64,000 bases of DNA from Oryzias latipes (Eukaryota; Chordata; Actinopteri; Beloniformes; Adrianichthyidae), in assembly GCF_002234675.1 (NCBI RefSeq), contig NC_019879.2:23741855-23805854 (forward strand). Reading direction: 5' to 3'. The notes below the pieces were generated by a model. The model was not told the DNA's origin, ran no database searches, and saw only the letters and a program-made list of their open reading frames with translations. Made by a program: the position numbers and the translations under genes. Shown piece by piece: positions 41,160 to 53,640 of this stretch (within the stretch, counting starts at the first letter, position 1; each line of letters opens with the position of its first letter).

Positions 41160-42370
41160 AGCGATAGGAAATCGGGGTTTTATAGACCGAGGTATTGTTA
41201 CTCATCGATCTGTCAGTGGTGACTGTAATTACTTTTCCAGATGCCTCACCTGAAATGAAAGCATGCAGTCGTCTGTTATCTCATAGTGAGATCATTTTAT
41301 GAGCTTCGGTTATATGCTCCTTTTTTCCATCATCGTGTCAGAAAAACAATGTTGTTGCACAAAATATATGTATGTAATTAAATCTCTTTCTTTGTACATT
41401 TACCAACAAAAGATTCACCACCGTATGAAGCCATAACTAATTTTAAGCATGCCAGAAAAATCCTCTCCACTATACTGCCAAGAAACTGCACGTGAAGTAT
41501 AACAAATATGACAGGAAAGGGCTCAGTGTTAGGTGACTTTTCCTTTTTTTTTGCCTAATTTGACATACCACCTTTTAAAAACATGAGTCTCACCACATCC
41601 TACCTGGAATACGGCGCCTCTGCTTCCCCCCAGAGTCCTAAGAAGGTGACTTCTCCCCTTGACAGTGTTTTGACAGCCTGAAGAGCCTGGAGGAGCATTG
41701 GGACATGTTACAACTAGAAGAGATCCCATTGTTAAAAGTGCACCCAATAAATACTCCACATCTCCTCACATCTGTGCTTCTCTGGTGACAGATGACCTTG
41801 AGGAAGTTTGCTCCTGCATTCCTCTCAAAGAACAGACAAAAGTGAGTTGAAAATGAATATGAGAAATGCTCACAGCAAGACTTTCTGTACAGTATTCAGC
41901 GTGAATGCAACATTTGATTGGAATTAATTCAAGGAAATAAAAAAAAAGATCCTATAGGAACCTTGAAAGAATCTGAAAGGAACTGTAGTTTACAAAATCT
42001 GTCTAAAAATCTACAGAAATTTTTAGTTGTTGGTTTTCTTCTTTGCATCTTTACTTTTTGCCAACATCTGAGTTAAAAAAATCCTTATTTGGCACCGAAG
42101 TGTTGCAAAAGCTTTTCATACTGCAAACTGAAAATAAACGTTGCCATTGCCACTAGATGTGTGTTGCTAAAGCTACCATAACTGTTTGCCATAAACAGAT
42201 ATTCATGTAGAATATCTGCATAAATAGGAAAAAAAGTCATGATTGGAAAATTTGGAATGACTCCCCCTGATAGATAAGGTGTAATGTGAAATGTTGTCAG
42301 TTTTTTTTGTAAAAGCAGAACACCAGCACAATGTGACTGTGAACATTTTTATCTGCTAACAATTGGCATT
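41160..42370. other. region upstream of ednrb
   Basis: No gene or transposon is recognised. It would hold the proximal regulatory DNA of ednrb. Confidence 0.35.
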
Positions 42371-42375
42371 GTTAA

Positions 42376-43085
42376 GGAGCCCCTAAAGGGCCATTGAAGA
42401 AAAACGAACAAAACAATTGAAGTAAAAAAAGAAAAAAAACAACTTAACAGAAACACTAAATTGCTTCAGTTTGTTGTAAGAATCCAAATGCCAAATAAAA
42501 TTTGGACGCTTTGCAAAGTAACTGTGGCGATGCAGACGTCTGGCTCTTCAGAGTTCAACACCCTGTGGGTCAAGTTCTCGTAGAATGAGACGGACATGTT
42601 CTTTCCTTATGTGCAGCCCATTCTGAACGCACTTTGCATGCATCCACCAATATTAATGGAGCTTACTGAATGATCTTCATTCTTCCTGAATAAAAGGGAA
42701 AACCTGATCTTAACTCCTGCGTCGAAACAAACCACATGACTTTACAACTCGTTTAAGATGACGTTCAGAGATGATATAACTGTGAAGGTGAGCAAGCAAA
42801 GCTGCAATCTCCTTGTAGACTAGTCCAAAACCAAAGTAGAACTCAATTAGCTCACATAATGCCATTTCCAGGTAACTTGGGTAAATGTCTCTGTGCGCAA
42901 ATGATCATAAATGTCCAGATAATAACTGGTATTTTGTGTGCACCCGTTACTAAGTGGTGTGCACCCGTTACTAACAGGTGAGGACCCATTACTAACAGAT
43001 GCACACTTGTTAGTAACGGGTGCTTACCAGTTAGTTTTTATTTGTATTTATTCTTTTTTTTCTTCATTGTCCCTTTAGGGGCTCC
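42376..43085. mobile_element. DNA transposon-like element with terminal inverted repeats
   Basis: A 710 bp unit bounded by GGAGCCCCTAAAGGG on the left and CCCTTTAGGGGCTCC on the right. The pairing continues for about 30 bases with few mismatches (into CATTGAAGAAAA / TTTTCTTCATTG). No transposase frame is present. Near the right end, copies of GCACCCGTTACTAA (42944-42974) face TTAGTAACGGGTGC (43010-43023), making an internal hairpin. No clear target duplication is visible, so the superfamily is open. Confidence 0.65.
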
Positions 43086-43219
43086 ATAATACAGAGATTA
43101 AATTTTGGAATTTATTTTGAAAAGTTATAAAACAATAAATCCTTAAATATGATATGGAAATACCCTTCTTTGACCTTGGTAGATGCTAAGATAGTAGAAT
43201 GACAACCTCCTCCATATGG

Positions 43220-43550
43220 TTTTGATTATTTGTAGTGTTTCAGTTTCTGTTTTTGTAGCTTCCCTTCCTTCCTGTTACATTTAAACAGCCTCATTCCTGT
43301 TGATCTGATAGCCCTTCACCTGCATTCCACACATGCGTTGTATACTCTTCGGTATTCCTTGTTCCGTTCCCAAGTCTGTCTTGTTTTGACAGGTTGCTTT
43401 AGGTTTCTGCTTTAGTGGGTGTTCTACAATTCCTTTTGACGTGTTTGTTAACTTGCTTGCTAGTCTGCTGCTAGCAAACCAGAAAATTTGCTCTGAACCT
43501 CCTTCTGCATGGTTCAGTGGAAGGCTCCAATAAAGATATTATTTTCACAA
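43220..43550 (+). repeat. possible LTR or retroelement 3' fragment
   Basis: A pyrimidine-rich, moderately GC-containing block that ends with CAATAAAG and an AT-rich tail, unlike its AT-rich surroundings. The TGTTTTGACAGGTTGC context and the terminal AATAAA suggest retroelement sequence, but no ends are defined. Confidence 0.25.
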
Positions 43551-44286
43551 ATTATTGCAAATGTTACCATCAGGAAGTCAAACATAGAGTGGGCTTTTCA
43601 TTGTTTTAGTTCCTAATCAGAGGTGAGAAATGATAAATATGACATCCCATGGCTGTTAGGAGTTGGTGATTAGGTTGTATTTTGAGTGTAGAATGAAACC
43701 TAACCAAACTTTTTACATGAGAAGGTGAAGTTTTTTAAGCATCCAAATCACTTCAAGACAAAATGCACAACCAATTAAAGCGCAATGGAAGTTAATCCGT
43801 TTGAACTTTGAGCACTCGGGGACTCAGATTTAGTATGAATGCTGTCCCATTTAATTCACGGAAATGCCAGCCGTTTGAAAGTAATCATGGAGGAAAAATA
43901 ATTGCAGTTTGTGCCTGGTCATAACTACATGTCACCACGTCTTGCATACATCGGAATAGAGCTGTGAAAGAAAAAGCCTGGAGCAAGATTTATAAGGTTT
44001 GCACTGCTTCAACATTTTGCACCAAGCCTCTTCCAATTGAGTTAGTATCAACAGTCCTGTGTGAACACCATATGCTAAAAGCCTGTTCATTTAGCATTTT
44101 TCATTCAGCGTGTCCGGTGCGTTCTTGAACACTCTCGACACATGCCCAGTGTGCGTGTAGTGCAAGTAGACGGTCAGTTTAGTCAAAACTGAGAATCTTA
44201 GGTTGGTAAAGATCAACTTGTTCAACGTGATGAAACTATACAAAATTTATCTTGTAACCTCTTTTGTCTATTGTTTTGTTTATTAA

Positions 44287-44503
44287 CCCCTGTGCTATCC
44301 TATGGGGTCCAAATGACCCAATCCTTACATTGACTTGTTCTCCCTACCATGACAAAGGTGAATAAAGGTGAAGAGGATTTCATGTAATCCATGGACACTA
44401 GTGAAGATCACAAATCATTAAAGAAAAAAAGGTTCAACGCACTGTCTTGTGGGGTCTAGATGACCCCACTCCCAATGTTAAAGTGCCTAGGATAGCACAA
44501 GGG
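44287..44503. mobile_element. piggyBac-like MITE, copy 3
   Basis: 217 bp with CCCCTGTGCTATCCTA at the left and TAGGATAGCACAAGGG at the right. TTAA is intact on both sides (44283-44286 and 44504-44507). It is the same family as 1169-1373, in the same orientation. Confidence 0.8.
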
Positions 44504-44887
44504 TTAAAATTAGCACCTCCTTTAGTGTTTTTATTTATTCACTTTGCATACTTCATGAAGTCTTTTGTATTCTCTTATTTTGCATTTTTACCCACTTGGG
44601 ACACACTCTTTTGTTTTAAATAAGCTTGCATAGTGATGAATCACAGGAAAAATCATATTTGAAAATACCAAGGTAGCAATCTGCAAACAAAAGCATAATA
44701 CAGATGCAGAATTAGGTTGTTGGTTTGAAGTGGGCTTTGGTTTGACCGCAATATTAATGCTCGAGTGTTTCCACGAGGAGGTAATTTTTATGGGTAGAAC
44801 GTTCAGGTTTAAATATAGATACATACACATGAATGATATGTACATTTATTTCCATAAAACACGTTTGATGTTGTTTTATTTTGGCAG

Positions 44888-45226
44888 AAAAATGAAGAGC
44901 TGTCACAGGATCTGGGTTCACCTCGTCTCCCAGGATACAGACCAGTGCCAAAACCATCTCCTAATACTGAGGTGGTGTCGACTGAGTCCAGGGTCTGAAA
45001 AAAGACAGCTATGGCCTTTTTTTCATTTTCCCATGGTAATAACTGCAAGTAGAGGCTGTAATATCAGAGGTGGAGAGGTGATTGTGAATCTGTTTTTTTT
45101 TTGCTGCAGGTAGCAGAGGATGAATCTACAAAGAATGTTCATCTTTCTCACTGTGGCTACTGCCAGCAGCTCTGTCAGCCCTTCATGCACAGTGACCTAC
45201 TGGAAAATTCGATCCACTCCGAGAGG
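44888..45226 (+). CDS. two exon-like segments of an unidentified gene
   Basis: I do not recognise the protein. Segment A starts at 44888 after a T-rich tract and CAG. It reads KNEELSQDLG, then a proline-rich part (PRLPGYRPVPKPSP), and is open to a TGA at 44996-44998. Its donor is unclear. Segment B is 45110-45226, preceded by a long T tract and GCTGCAG and followed by GTGAGA. It is 39 codons in phase 0 and contains CGYC..LC, a CxxC pair that might start a LIM or other zinc-binding fold. Splice signals of B are strong. A LIM protein such as sciellin is conceivable, because SCEL lies near EDNRB in mammals, but the sequence does not show it. These could also be chance ORFs. Confidence 0.3.
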
Positions 45227-45229
45227 GTG

Positions 45230-47100
45230 AGAGCAGTTTGTTTTACTGATCAGCAGGTCATTAGAAATAATGACTGCTTGGATAACCTTTACAGGAGAAC
45301 AGAATCACCCCTATTTGTGGTTGAAGAAAAGGTTCAAAGCTGAGGAGCGGTGAAAGTGAAAAGAAATTTTTACATCTGATTTTCTTTTATTTGGCTCCTC
45401 TGTTGAGAGGACGGCAGGCAAATGAGAGCTTATCCTGAAAAAGGGAAAAGACGAGAAAGAATGAGGGTGATTGAAAGATTGATGTGAACCTTCATCAAGA
45501 CTGATGGGAGAAAAGCCGCTAACAAAGAGACAAAAGAGAGGTGGGTTATGTCCTCTTTTTATTCGCCTTGCATCTTCTCCACTGAGCAGTTAGATATAAA
45601 GCCTTATAATGGCATTCATTGTACTATATTGCTTGCAATAAAGTTGCTTCACTTTTTATGTATTAATAACCACAAAAGGAACTAAAGCCTGAATGGGAGG
45701 TTGTCTTCCACAATTTCACGTTTTTTTTTTTGGTTTTTCTTTTACAAAAATATATAACTGTCTCGACTGATTTAAGGTAAGCTGCTTCATGTTTAACTCC
45801 AGGGAAAAGCAGGAAAAGATAAGACTGCGCGAAAACCTTGAATGCAACCTTGAGCCTTGTCAAGTCGAAGCAGCAAAAACTAATAAGCATGCTACCATTC
45901 ATGCCACTTACTAAGACGGTTTGAATAAACGTACATCTTCCCCTTTCATTTCCTGCCGAGATTAAATAAAGCTGTCGGAGGAGTTCGGAGGTTAGCCACT
46001 TGATCATCAGATATCAAACAAAGCACTGGCATGTTTACACAAAACAAGTCAAACGGTGAAGCATAATTAGGTTTGTGCTTTTGTTATGAATTTACCCATG
46101 TGTCACACTCAGTGTTTAGTTATCTGTCAAAATTTGAGGCTAAAAGGTAAAAGGAGCCAATCAGAAGAATGAGTCTGAGTGAATGAGAATGAGACAGATT
46201 TACTAGAAATATAGGCCATGAAAAAAACAAAAAAAATGTCTTTCATCAAATTAAAATGCTTTAAAAAGATGAGAAAAGTGACCTGATTTGCAAATGAAAC
46301 AGGTAATGTTATGTATCCGTTTTGTCCCTACAGACTGAATCGATTCTCTTTGATGAAAGCTTTGCACATGATTAATAATCCTCAATAAACAAATGTATTC
46401 TACTGGGAAAACAGCTATAACACTACCCTCAGAACAAAGTGCTTGCTTTTTTTTTTTTAAATAATCTTGCAGGACAAGGACTTTTCCCCCAGCATTAAAG
46501 ACTTTTCAAAATAAAAGTGGTTGAAGACAATACTATATTGTAAAAATTGAATTAAGAAATGATCCATAATGAATGTGTTTTTTATTATTGGGAAATTATT
46601 TTGGCATTATCAACTACCGGTAGCTTAGCGAAGAAGTAGAATTGAGGTAGAAAAGAGGAATATAAGCCCAGTAACTGTCAATCCACAGGAAGACGTGTCA
46701 AAAAAAAAATCATGCTGGAAATAAAAGGATTTTTAGGTATTGTTTTTTTATTAATGTACACATGTTTTCAGGCATGAGGTTTGAGAAGAACCTATTGACT
46801 GTATAAGAGAACTGGAGTAATCGTTCCCCCTTGCACTCCAAATTGAAAGTCTCAAAAGCTGAAATCCCTTAGAGTTCTATTGGGAGATAATCAACTATTA
46901 CTTAGTCATTATATTTGTCAGAATAACCATTCTTGCTCTGCTACCTTTTTTCAAGATGTTTTTGGTAATCCATTTATTTTTCAAGATATGTGTGCTGTAG
47001 TGCCAGTTTTTCAAGTTATAAACTGTCCAATCAGATGCCTCAATATAAGTAGGTGGTCTCACCTCGAGCGTGCAAAGCATTTCATTGACAAACTCTTCTA
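45230..47100. other. non-coding, nothing recognised
   Basis: No further exon could be linked to the segments at 44888-45226. The DNA is AT-rich with short unsupported ORFs. Confidence 0.35.
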
Positions 47101-47109
47101 ATCCGGCTT

Positions 47110-47310
47110 TCAGTGGAAGGCATGAGGTCTTCTACATGCCTATTCCTGATTGGAGAGAGTGGTTGCCATAGAAACGTAGACTACGACTGACTTTGACCTT
47201 TTTTTTTCTTACCTTGGGTTGTTATCAAGGTATGAGAGCTGCACTGACCACAAAGCGCTTTTAAATTCATTCTACCTGTGGCAGAACAAATAAAGCTATC
47301 TATCTATCAA
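47110..47310 (+). repeat. retroelement-like tail with (CTAT)n
   Basis: It ends AACAAATAAAG and then CTATCTATCTATC at 47293-47309, the kind of 3' end seen in fish LINEs and SINEs. The body is not identified. Confidence 0.35.
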
Positions 47311-47329
47311 TTACGGCTTATTGAGGACG

Positions 47330-47465
47330 TCTGGTTCCAACATGTCGACAGCGGTATTGCGAAAAAATGGTGACTGAAATGATTTAATTTCATGGGAATC
47401 GGAAGCAAGACATTTCCTATGGGTGACATCAAAGTCAATCGGTCCGGTTCTCTCATAGTCAGTGG
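47330..47465 (+). repeat. dispersed repeat family B, copy 1
   Basis: This stretch matches 62308-62445 in the same orientation. Shared parts include CCAACATG/GCAACATGG and the block GAAGYAAGMCATTTYCTAT, followed by a RGGTGAYRTCA..GTCA..CGGTCC-like end. The class is unknown. Confidence 0.5.
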
Positions 47466-47570
47466 TAGAACCTGAACACAGGCGCCTGTGGGCAATATGA
47501 AGGAAAGCGTGTAAAATATTTTTAAAAAGATAAGGCATAATTACTGAGCCTTAATGTTGTTGTTGTTTCT

Positions 47571-47775
47571 CTTTTGGCTTTTCCCATCAGGGGTTGCCAC
47601 AGCGAACGAGTTGCATGGTAAACTTGGCAATGTTTCATGCTGGATGCCCTTCCCTGATGCAACCCTCTCAAAGCAACCAGGCTTGGGACCGGCACAGAAG
47701 CAGAGAAAGGAACAGGGAGCAGCCTGGATTTGACGGCTGGAAGGCGCCGCAAACCAGCACGAGCTAAACCAGCTC
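47571..47775 (+). repeat. common teleost dispersed repeat fragment
   Basis: CTTTTCCCATCAGGGGTTGCC, CACAGCGAACGA, CTGGATGCCCTTCCCTGATG and GGCTTGGGACCGGCACAGA are phrases I recognise as recurring in many fish genomes as a repeat of unresolved class. The overlapping minus-strand ORFs are artefacts. Confidence 0.5.
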
Positions 47776-47829
47776 TCACTGAGCCTTAATGTTACAAAAC
47801 TAAAATAAAATATATCCACAAAAACATAA

Positions 47830-49150
47830 AAAAATAAAAAAATAAAACAAACAAGACAAGCAGAACTAAAGCAGAGATGTTTGTCTTCACAAAACGTCTA
47901 CCGGATATTCAAAAACAATTTGTTCTTTAATGTTTTTGTGATTTTGTACAAGGAAATTTCAATGTAAAATTAAATCAATCAGAAATTACTTGTTAGTACT
48001 TAGTCATTGGTCAATTCCTTATTTTTTTTCGTTAGGGAAACTAGTGACAAAGTAAACAAAAGAGAAACCAGACCACCAGTAATGTTTTAATAAAAAATAA
48101 ACTGCATATTTCTGAAGTAAAAGATTTGATTCTTGTTAAGTGGTAAATGTTTGAGATATTTACTGATAAATATCAGACTAATTTATCCATTAAATGGGTG
48201 TTGAGGAGTAAAGATTTAATCTCTTCCTAATTGATTTTTGACTCTTAACCAAATAGAGAAAGCTTGGTACAAATTAAAAAACTTCACCAGGTAAATAATT
48301 CTCAACAATATTGATGCAAATGTGTGAAAACAGAGTAATAACACAGAGAAATACAATATCTTATGGATCTATGTTAGGTTCTTGGTGTCTAGTTTTCAAA
48401 GAATTTCCTCAGGAGTAAATCAGACCTTTTACCTCATGCAGTGAACACACACTGCTACTGTTTGTTGTTGTTGTTGTTGTTGTTTCATTGTTAGACGGTT
48501 AAATCCATCATCCAGGCTGTGGAACAGTGAGCATTGTACTGCATTTGCAATGAGCAGGTTGCAGATTTGAGCCAAGGCTCAGTCACAGTCTGCTTGCTTC
48601 AGAAGGAGCATTTATATTTTAAACTACTCAGTTTTAGTTTGACATGTACTCTGTGTTTGGTAAAAATGTTGACACAGAGCTACATTTTCATCATCTAAAA
48701 AGGGGTCAAAAAACAACAACAAAAAAGTTGTTATTATTGAATACATTTATATCCCAGGATGTTTCTTAAGTCAAGTTTTATAAATTATTATCGCCCAACG
48801 TCATGTCTTTAATTGCCTTTACATTATCATGTTCTCTAAACACAATGTCTTCTTTACTATAGTAATGAGTAACAATTGACTACCAGGCAGTTGCTTGTTT
48901 GTTCCAAACCACTTAAGCAACTTTTTGAGGAAGGGTTAATTAAATAAAATGGGAAACATGAGCAAAATTAATCAGTTCATGGTCTGTTTTTGTAGCAATT
49001 AATTGCTGTTGTTAAAACCCAGGCTTGGTTTATATAGTGTGAAAATGAAGTATACCCACACATGCTTGGTTTTCACTGTGCACATATGAGTTCCTCCTTC
49101 CACAGTAAAAACATGTTTTATAGATTACCTGGAAAGTATTAAGTTTACTT
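47830..49150. other. non-coding AT-rich DNA, SINE-like trace
   Basis: A (GTT)n run lies at 48463-48483. At 48515-48600 a B-box-like GGTTGCAGATTTGAGCC suggests a worn tRNA-like SINE head. No gene is seen. Confidence 0.3.
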
Positions 49151-49155
49151 TAGAA

Positions 49156-49260
49156 CAGTGGTCTGCAACCTGCGGCTCCGAAGAGGCATTTGGCACCATC
49201 AACCCCCCCGGCTCTTTGGCCTTGAAGAAAAATGCAACCGATTTAAAAATGTAGTTTTGG
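49156..49260 (+). mobile_element. hAT-type element, 5' end fragment
   Basis: It starts CAGTGGTCTGCAACCTGCG and runs into CGGCTCTTTGG, the typical left end of a widespread hAT non-autonomous family (CAGNG terminus). No matching right end or 8 bp duplication is found nearby, so it looks truncated. Confidence 0.5.
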
Positions 49261-49261
49261 T

Positions 49262-50295
49262 TCATTTGTTTTAGTTAATAATTTTTGTCATTTATATTTA
49301 GATTTTTAATGTCCGATTACTGAACATGGTGAAATGTTTAATCTGTGAAACATTATTCATATATTCCTCTTTTCTACCTCAATTCTACTTATTTACTAAT
49401 CTAGTGGATAATTGCATGTTAATTAAACATGCTGTTAGATTGGTTTATCATTAGAATTACTTTAAAGCACATATTCTTATCTTCTGCTGCACAACAGTGT
49501 CTAGTTAATGTTCAGAGGCAAAGTTCTTAAAGGGCTTACATCATGGGTTTCTTAAGCCTTTAGGAATAAACTGTATATGACAAAATAACCGCTTTGGCCC
49601 ACTAAAGAAAGATTTTAATGAAATATCAGTTAATTTCTCAAGCTCCTTTTCCTACCACGAACTAAGATGACTCGATTTCTGAGACTCCGCTTTTCCCCCC
49701 TTTTGGGTGTCGCCCATTTCATGACGTCAACCTAGAGCCGGCCACAGCAGCGTATCTGCATTTAACCCACGAAAACAAATAACATCAGAACTTTTGCAAA
49801 GATGGATGTCCATATTAAGAACATAAAATAACAGCGTTTTTGCCGATCCCTGCTAGCCCTGTAAAAATGTGTGTTAGCCTGGGGTCGGATCTGGCAGCGC
49901 AGATTCCTCCTGGAAGAGGCTGTTCCCCACTTTGTGATGTCACAATGTGACATCACAAGGGTTTTAGAGCAGGGTTTTATTCCTATGCATGAGTGGATTA
50001 AAATACCCCTTTGGGGTTGTTTTCGTGAGGATTTAACATTACAATACACTCAAAAGCTCAAAAAGTTTACTTTGTATAATATAGGCCCTTTAATTCAAGT
50101 AAATCTGTTGCGGCAGATATGTCACAGGTTGCACTTTATTTTGAAAGGGTTGGTATCCGCTGCTGGCAAAAGTAAAATAAATTAAAATTAAACACTGTTA
50201 TAAATCTACCACTGTAAATATTTGAAAGCCGCATTTTATAAATCAAAGTGGAATCAATTTTCTTTTTTATTTATAAAAACATAGAAAAACCAAAC
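49262..50295. other. non-coding; one GC-richer repeat-like block
   Basis: At 49640-50110 the composition is more GC-rich. It includes a perfect hairpin: GTGATGTCACA (49936-49946) abuts TGTGACATCAC. It resembles repeat DNA but is not classified. No gene is supported. Confidence 0.3.
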
Positions 50296-50580
50296 TTAGT
50301 CAGCATTTATATGCTTTGCTGATGCAATATCCACTTCCCTAACATAAGCCTCAATTTGACGTTGAAATCCTATTACAGCTTCTATTGTTTCTCTCCCAGA
50401 CCTAACATCCCTTCTGGGTTCCTCCTGTGTTTTTGTAACCATCTGCATCACATCTGACTGGGGTGCATTGTAAAGGTTGAATCTGACCCCCGTGGAGGTA
50501 TCTGCACCTGGAGGCGTTGGGATTGGTTCTGTTTTACCCCACATGAGCCTGACCTTCTTTCGGAGCTTCCCAACTTCACC
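50296..50580 (-). CDS. unrecognised coding-like ORF (possible last exon or TE remnant)
   Basis: The minus-strand frame is open for about 95 codons to a TAA. The composition looks protein-like, with KLRKKVRLMWGKTEPIP, a proline/threonine stretch and charged helices near the C-terminus (EEPRRDVRSGRETIEAVIGF). An acceptor-like TTTATGCACACAG ends at 50581, so it could be a terminal exon. I do not recognise a family. It lies in a repeat-rich region and may belong to a transposon. Confidence 0.3.
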   Translation of the reverse strand, partial: GEVGKLRKKVRLMWGKTEPIPTPPGADTSTGVRFNLYNAPQSDVMQMVTKTQEEPRRDVRSGRETIEAVIGFQRQIEAYVREVDIASAKHINAD

Positions 50581-50609
50581 CTGGGGCAGCACATCTGTGT
50601 GCATAAAGA

Positions 50610-51690
50610 CTTACAGGAGCACATATGCGAGCCACGGGCATCGTCTGCTTAAATATGGAGTAAATACATGCAAGGTAGGTCAGGACAGACGTGAAACAAA
50701 TAATGTGCAAAACAATTTCACTCTGAAGAAAAAAAATCTAAGAGTTTTAATTATTACCAATGTATTTGTAGATTTACAATTGAATAATAACCCAAAATAG
50801 CTTTGTTTTTCTTGTACAGTCATGACAAGTCTTTCCAAAGCTTTGTGGAGTAACACACCCACATGAAGAACACAGAAAAACACTCTCTGCTTGGCCAAAT
50901 GTAGACCTGCATGTCTCACCCTTTTGCAAATTTGCGGGATATTACGCCACATTACAGTTTCATTGCCCTGAAGCAGCAACTTAGCAAGCAAATGGGAAAA
51001 GGAGAAGTCACCCGAAAAGATAAAGGCCCATGCAAATTAAGGGAGAAATGCGTAAATGGCATATCATTTATGACTGTGCCTGAGTTTACAGAATTACATT
51101 ATGTAAACTCACTGAAGAACCTTGTTCTTGTACTTCTCTGCAACTTAAACAGGCAAGCCACAAAAACTGAAAGCAGTTACAGAACATAATAAATACATTC
51201 AACCTTGAAACTGGAAATGATTTTGTCCTTGATGCATCCTCCCTATTCTAAGATGGTTTAGGCAGATATATCATGATACTTTGCTTCACATGTTTATAAG
51301 ACAAGAGAACAAAAGTTGCATCTTGTTTGTACTTACCCGTTTTAAATGCCTCAATTTATTTCCAAGACATTTTCACCAAAGACGCTTTGTTCAAATGACT
51401 GAAATCATGTTTATAGCTTTTATAACACTTTAAAAGCATTTCTTCGCATTTGCCAAATTAATTGAAAATGTAACAGCAGAGCATTTTAAGGCTGAAAAAA
51501 CTGATTCCCTCACCAATTTTGAACAGATTTTCAAAGCCTAAATGATTATGTTCAGTCAAGGATTAGTTTTGTTTGTTGCTTAATTTTTCCTCCTTTTTCT
51601 TACGGCAAACCAAAAAAACCTAATTGTTTAATCGATTCGCTGAAAAAAATCAAACAACTGCGAAAAAGATCTGTTGTTTAAAACAACACA
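50610..51690. other. non-coding, nothing recognised
   Basis: Short unsupported ORFs only, with no repeat boundary recognised. Confidence 0.35.
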
Positions 51691-51699
51691 CTGCGATGA

Positions 51700-52290
51700 T
51701 TTGATCTATTTTAATTAATTATGAATATGCCGTTTTTAGGTTTACTAAAAAAATGTGTCGTCTTCTAGGACGTAGGCCAAATCTACAGCTTCTCCCCATC
51801 CCTCCACCTGTAGGGGCATTTAGAGGGATGGGGTTGTCCGAAATAGTTTTTGTAAGGGTTAAACCTGGCAGCGGAGTGATGCTGAGCCCTCCGCTGCCAG
51901 GTGGGGGGGGGTTCCATATCACGCTGTCCCGCAGAGGAGAATCACTTTTCTTCATGTAAGTGGGCTCAGAAGCACAGAAGTTTACATGTAAATGTTAGGA
52001 ATGACTTTTTGTTTTAGCCTGACATTTTTAGAGTCATAAATCCGATGTTGTTATGTATTTTCCGAGCGCTAGCAGCACCGCGCTAACGTAACTCACCAGT
52101 GACTATTGATGACATCAACGAGCAAGAGGAACGTTCAAATTTAAAGACACTATTTTTCCATAACTCTCCATTTGGAGGGCTAAATGTAGGGGTGGGGGAA
52201 GCAGCTGTAGGGGTGGGGGATGAATTCGGATTAGGTCGTAGTTTCTGCAGTGTGGCAGACATATACTGTATCTATAAATTATATATAAAT
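51700..52290. repeat. imperfect inverted-repeat block
   Basis: The left part (CTACAGCTTCTCCCCATCCC, 51782-51801) and the right part (GGGTGGGGGAAGCAGCTGTAG, around 52190-52210) are roughly reverse complements, as are segments near CATTTAGAGGG / GGGCTAAATG. In the middle, 51864-51875 and 51890-51901 form a perfect 12 bp stem with a 14-base loop. It is probably a worn MITE, and its ends are not firm. Confidence 0.4.
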
Positions 52291-53309
52291 TAATGCTGTT
52301 CATTGCAACATTTAAAATTACCTTCTGCTAGCTAGTTCAGTTGTGGTTCTACACAGCAGTGTTCAGATGCAAAAGTTCCTCTTTTTGCTTTGTTCCTTTA
52401 AACAAATTGCAAAACTTGCATTAGTCGACTGCAGTCCTGCCAGCATTCCTTGTTTTCCATTGGCTTCTGCTAAAATTAGCATTTTTTAATTTCTTGGCTT
52501 AAAGGCAGAGATAAGTTTTCTTCCTTTCAGCTTAGTCAGCTCACCTGATATTTTACAATTATTAAGTTGTCAGATAATTCTTTTTAGGCCAGCTGGAAGC
52601 AATAATTTCTTTGTGCTGAATTATGAATGCTTATTCTAAGGTTCACATCTGGCAAATTACAGTTTCTAATCATGAAGTTATTCATCTTAAAATGAGAAGA
52701 ATATGAAATATTACACACAGGTCGGTATTTGTTTAAAAACTGGAACATTGGAGAATGTGATGTTACTTATAGCCAGAATTGTCACTACATTGACTTTTAA
52801 AGCTTTCAGTGCATTAAACAAACCCTGAACAATTACACTTGCATGTTGCTCCAACAACGCAGATGCTCAAAACGGATGTTTTCTTTTTCACAGAAGAGTT
52901 AAAACCTATTTTTAAGTCATCAGAAGCACAAAGAACATCATGAAAAATTTTTTTTCTGTTCTTGAAATTCAACACAGTATTTATTTTTTCATCTCACTAG
53001 CTGCGTTTCCATCAAACACATCCGCAAAACTTTATTGAAATTCCAGAAAAACACAATTTCGCAACTACACTGTTTCCAAAAACATAATTATGCGAATAAA
53101 CACAAACCACATCACATGATAAGTCATTCAGAAACATGGCAACGGATGTGAACGATTATTCAATTTACCGCAGATACATTCAAATTTACGCCACAGCACT
53201 AGCGCTCATCATCATCTTGTTCAGGCCGTGGATAAAGATAAAGCAATTTGGGGAATCGTGGTTGGTGATTATAAAAAGGAGCTGTGGATCCAATAATTAC
53301 GGTGGCCCA

Positions 53310-53640
53310 GAAGGGTCACAACACAACACATTAACTTTATACACAACACACTAACTTTACACACAACACACTAACTTTACACACAACACACTAACTTTAC
53401 ACACAACACACTAACTTTACACACAACACACTAACTTTACACACAACACATTAACTTTACACACAACACATTAACTTTACACACAACACATTAACTTAAC
53501 ACACAACACATTAACTCACAACACAACACAATAACTCACAACACAACACAATAACTCACAACACAATAACTCACAACACAACACAATAACTCACAACACA
53601 ACACATTAACTCACAACACAACACATTAACTCATGGCCCA
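53310..53640. repeat. left-arm minisatellite
   Basis: About 20 tandem units, first of the form ACACAACACACTAACTTTAC and then ACTCACAACACAACACAATA. The unit type changes from outside inward. Confidence 0.9.
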
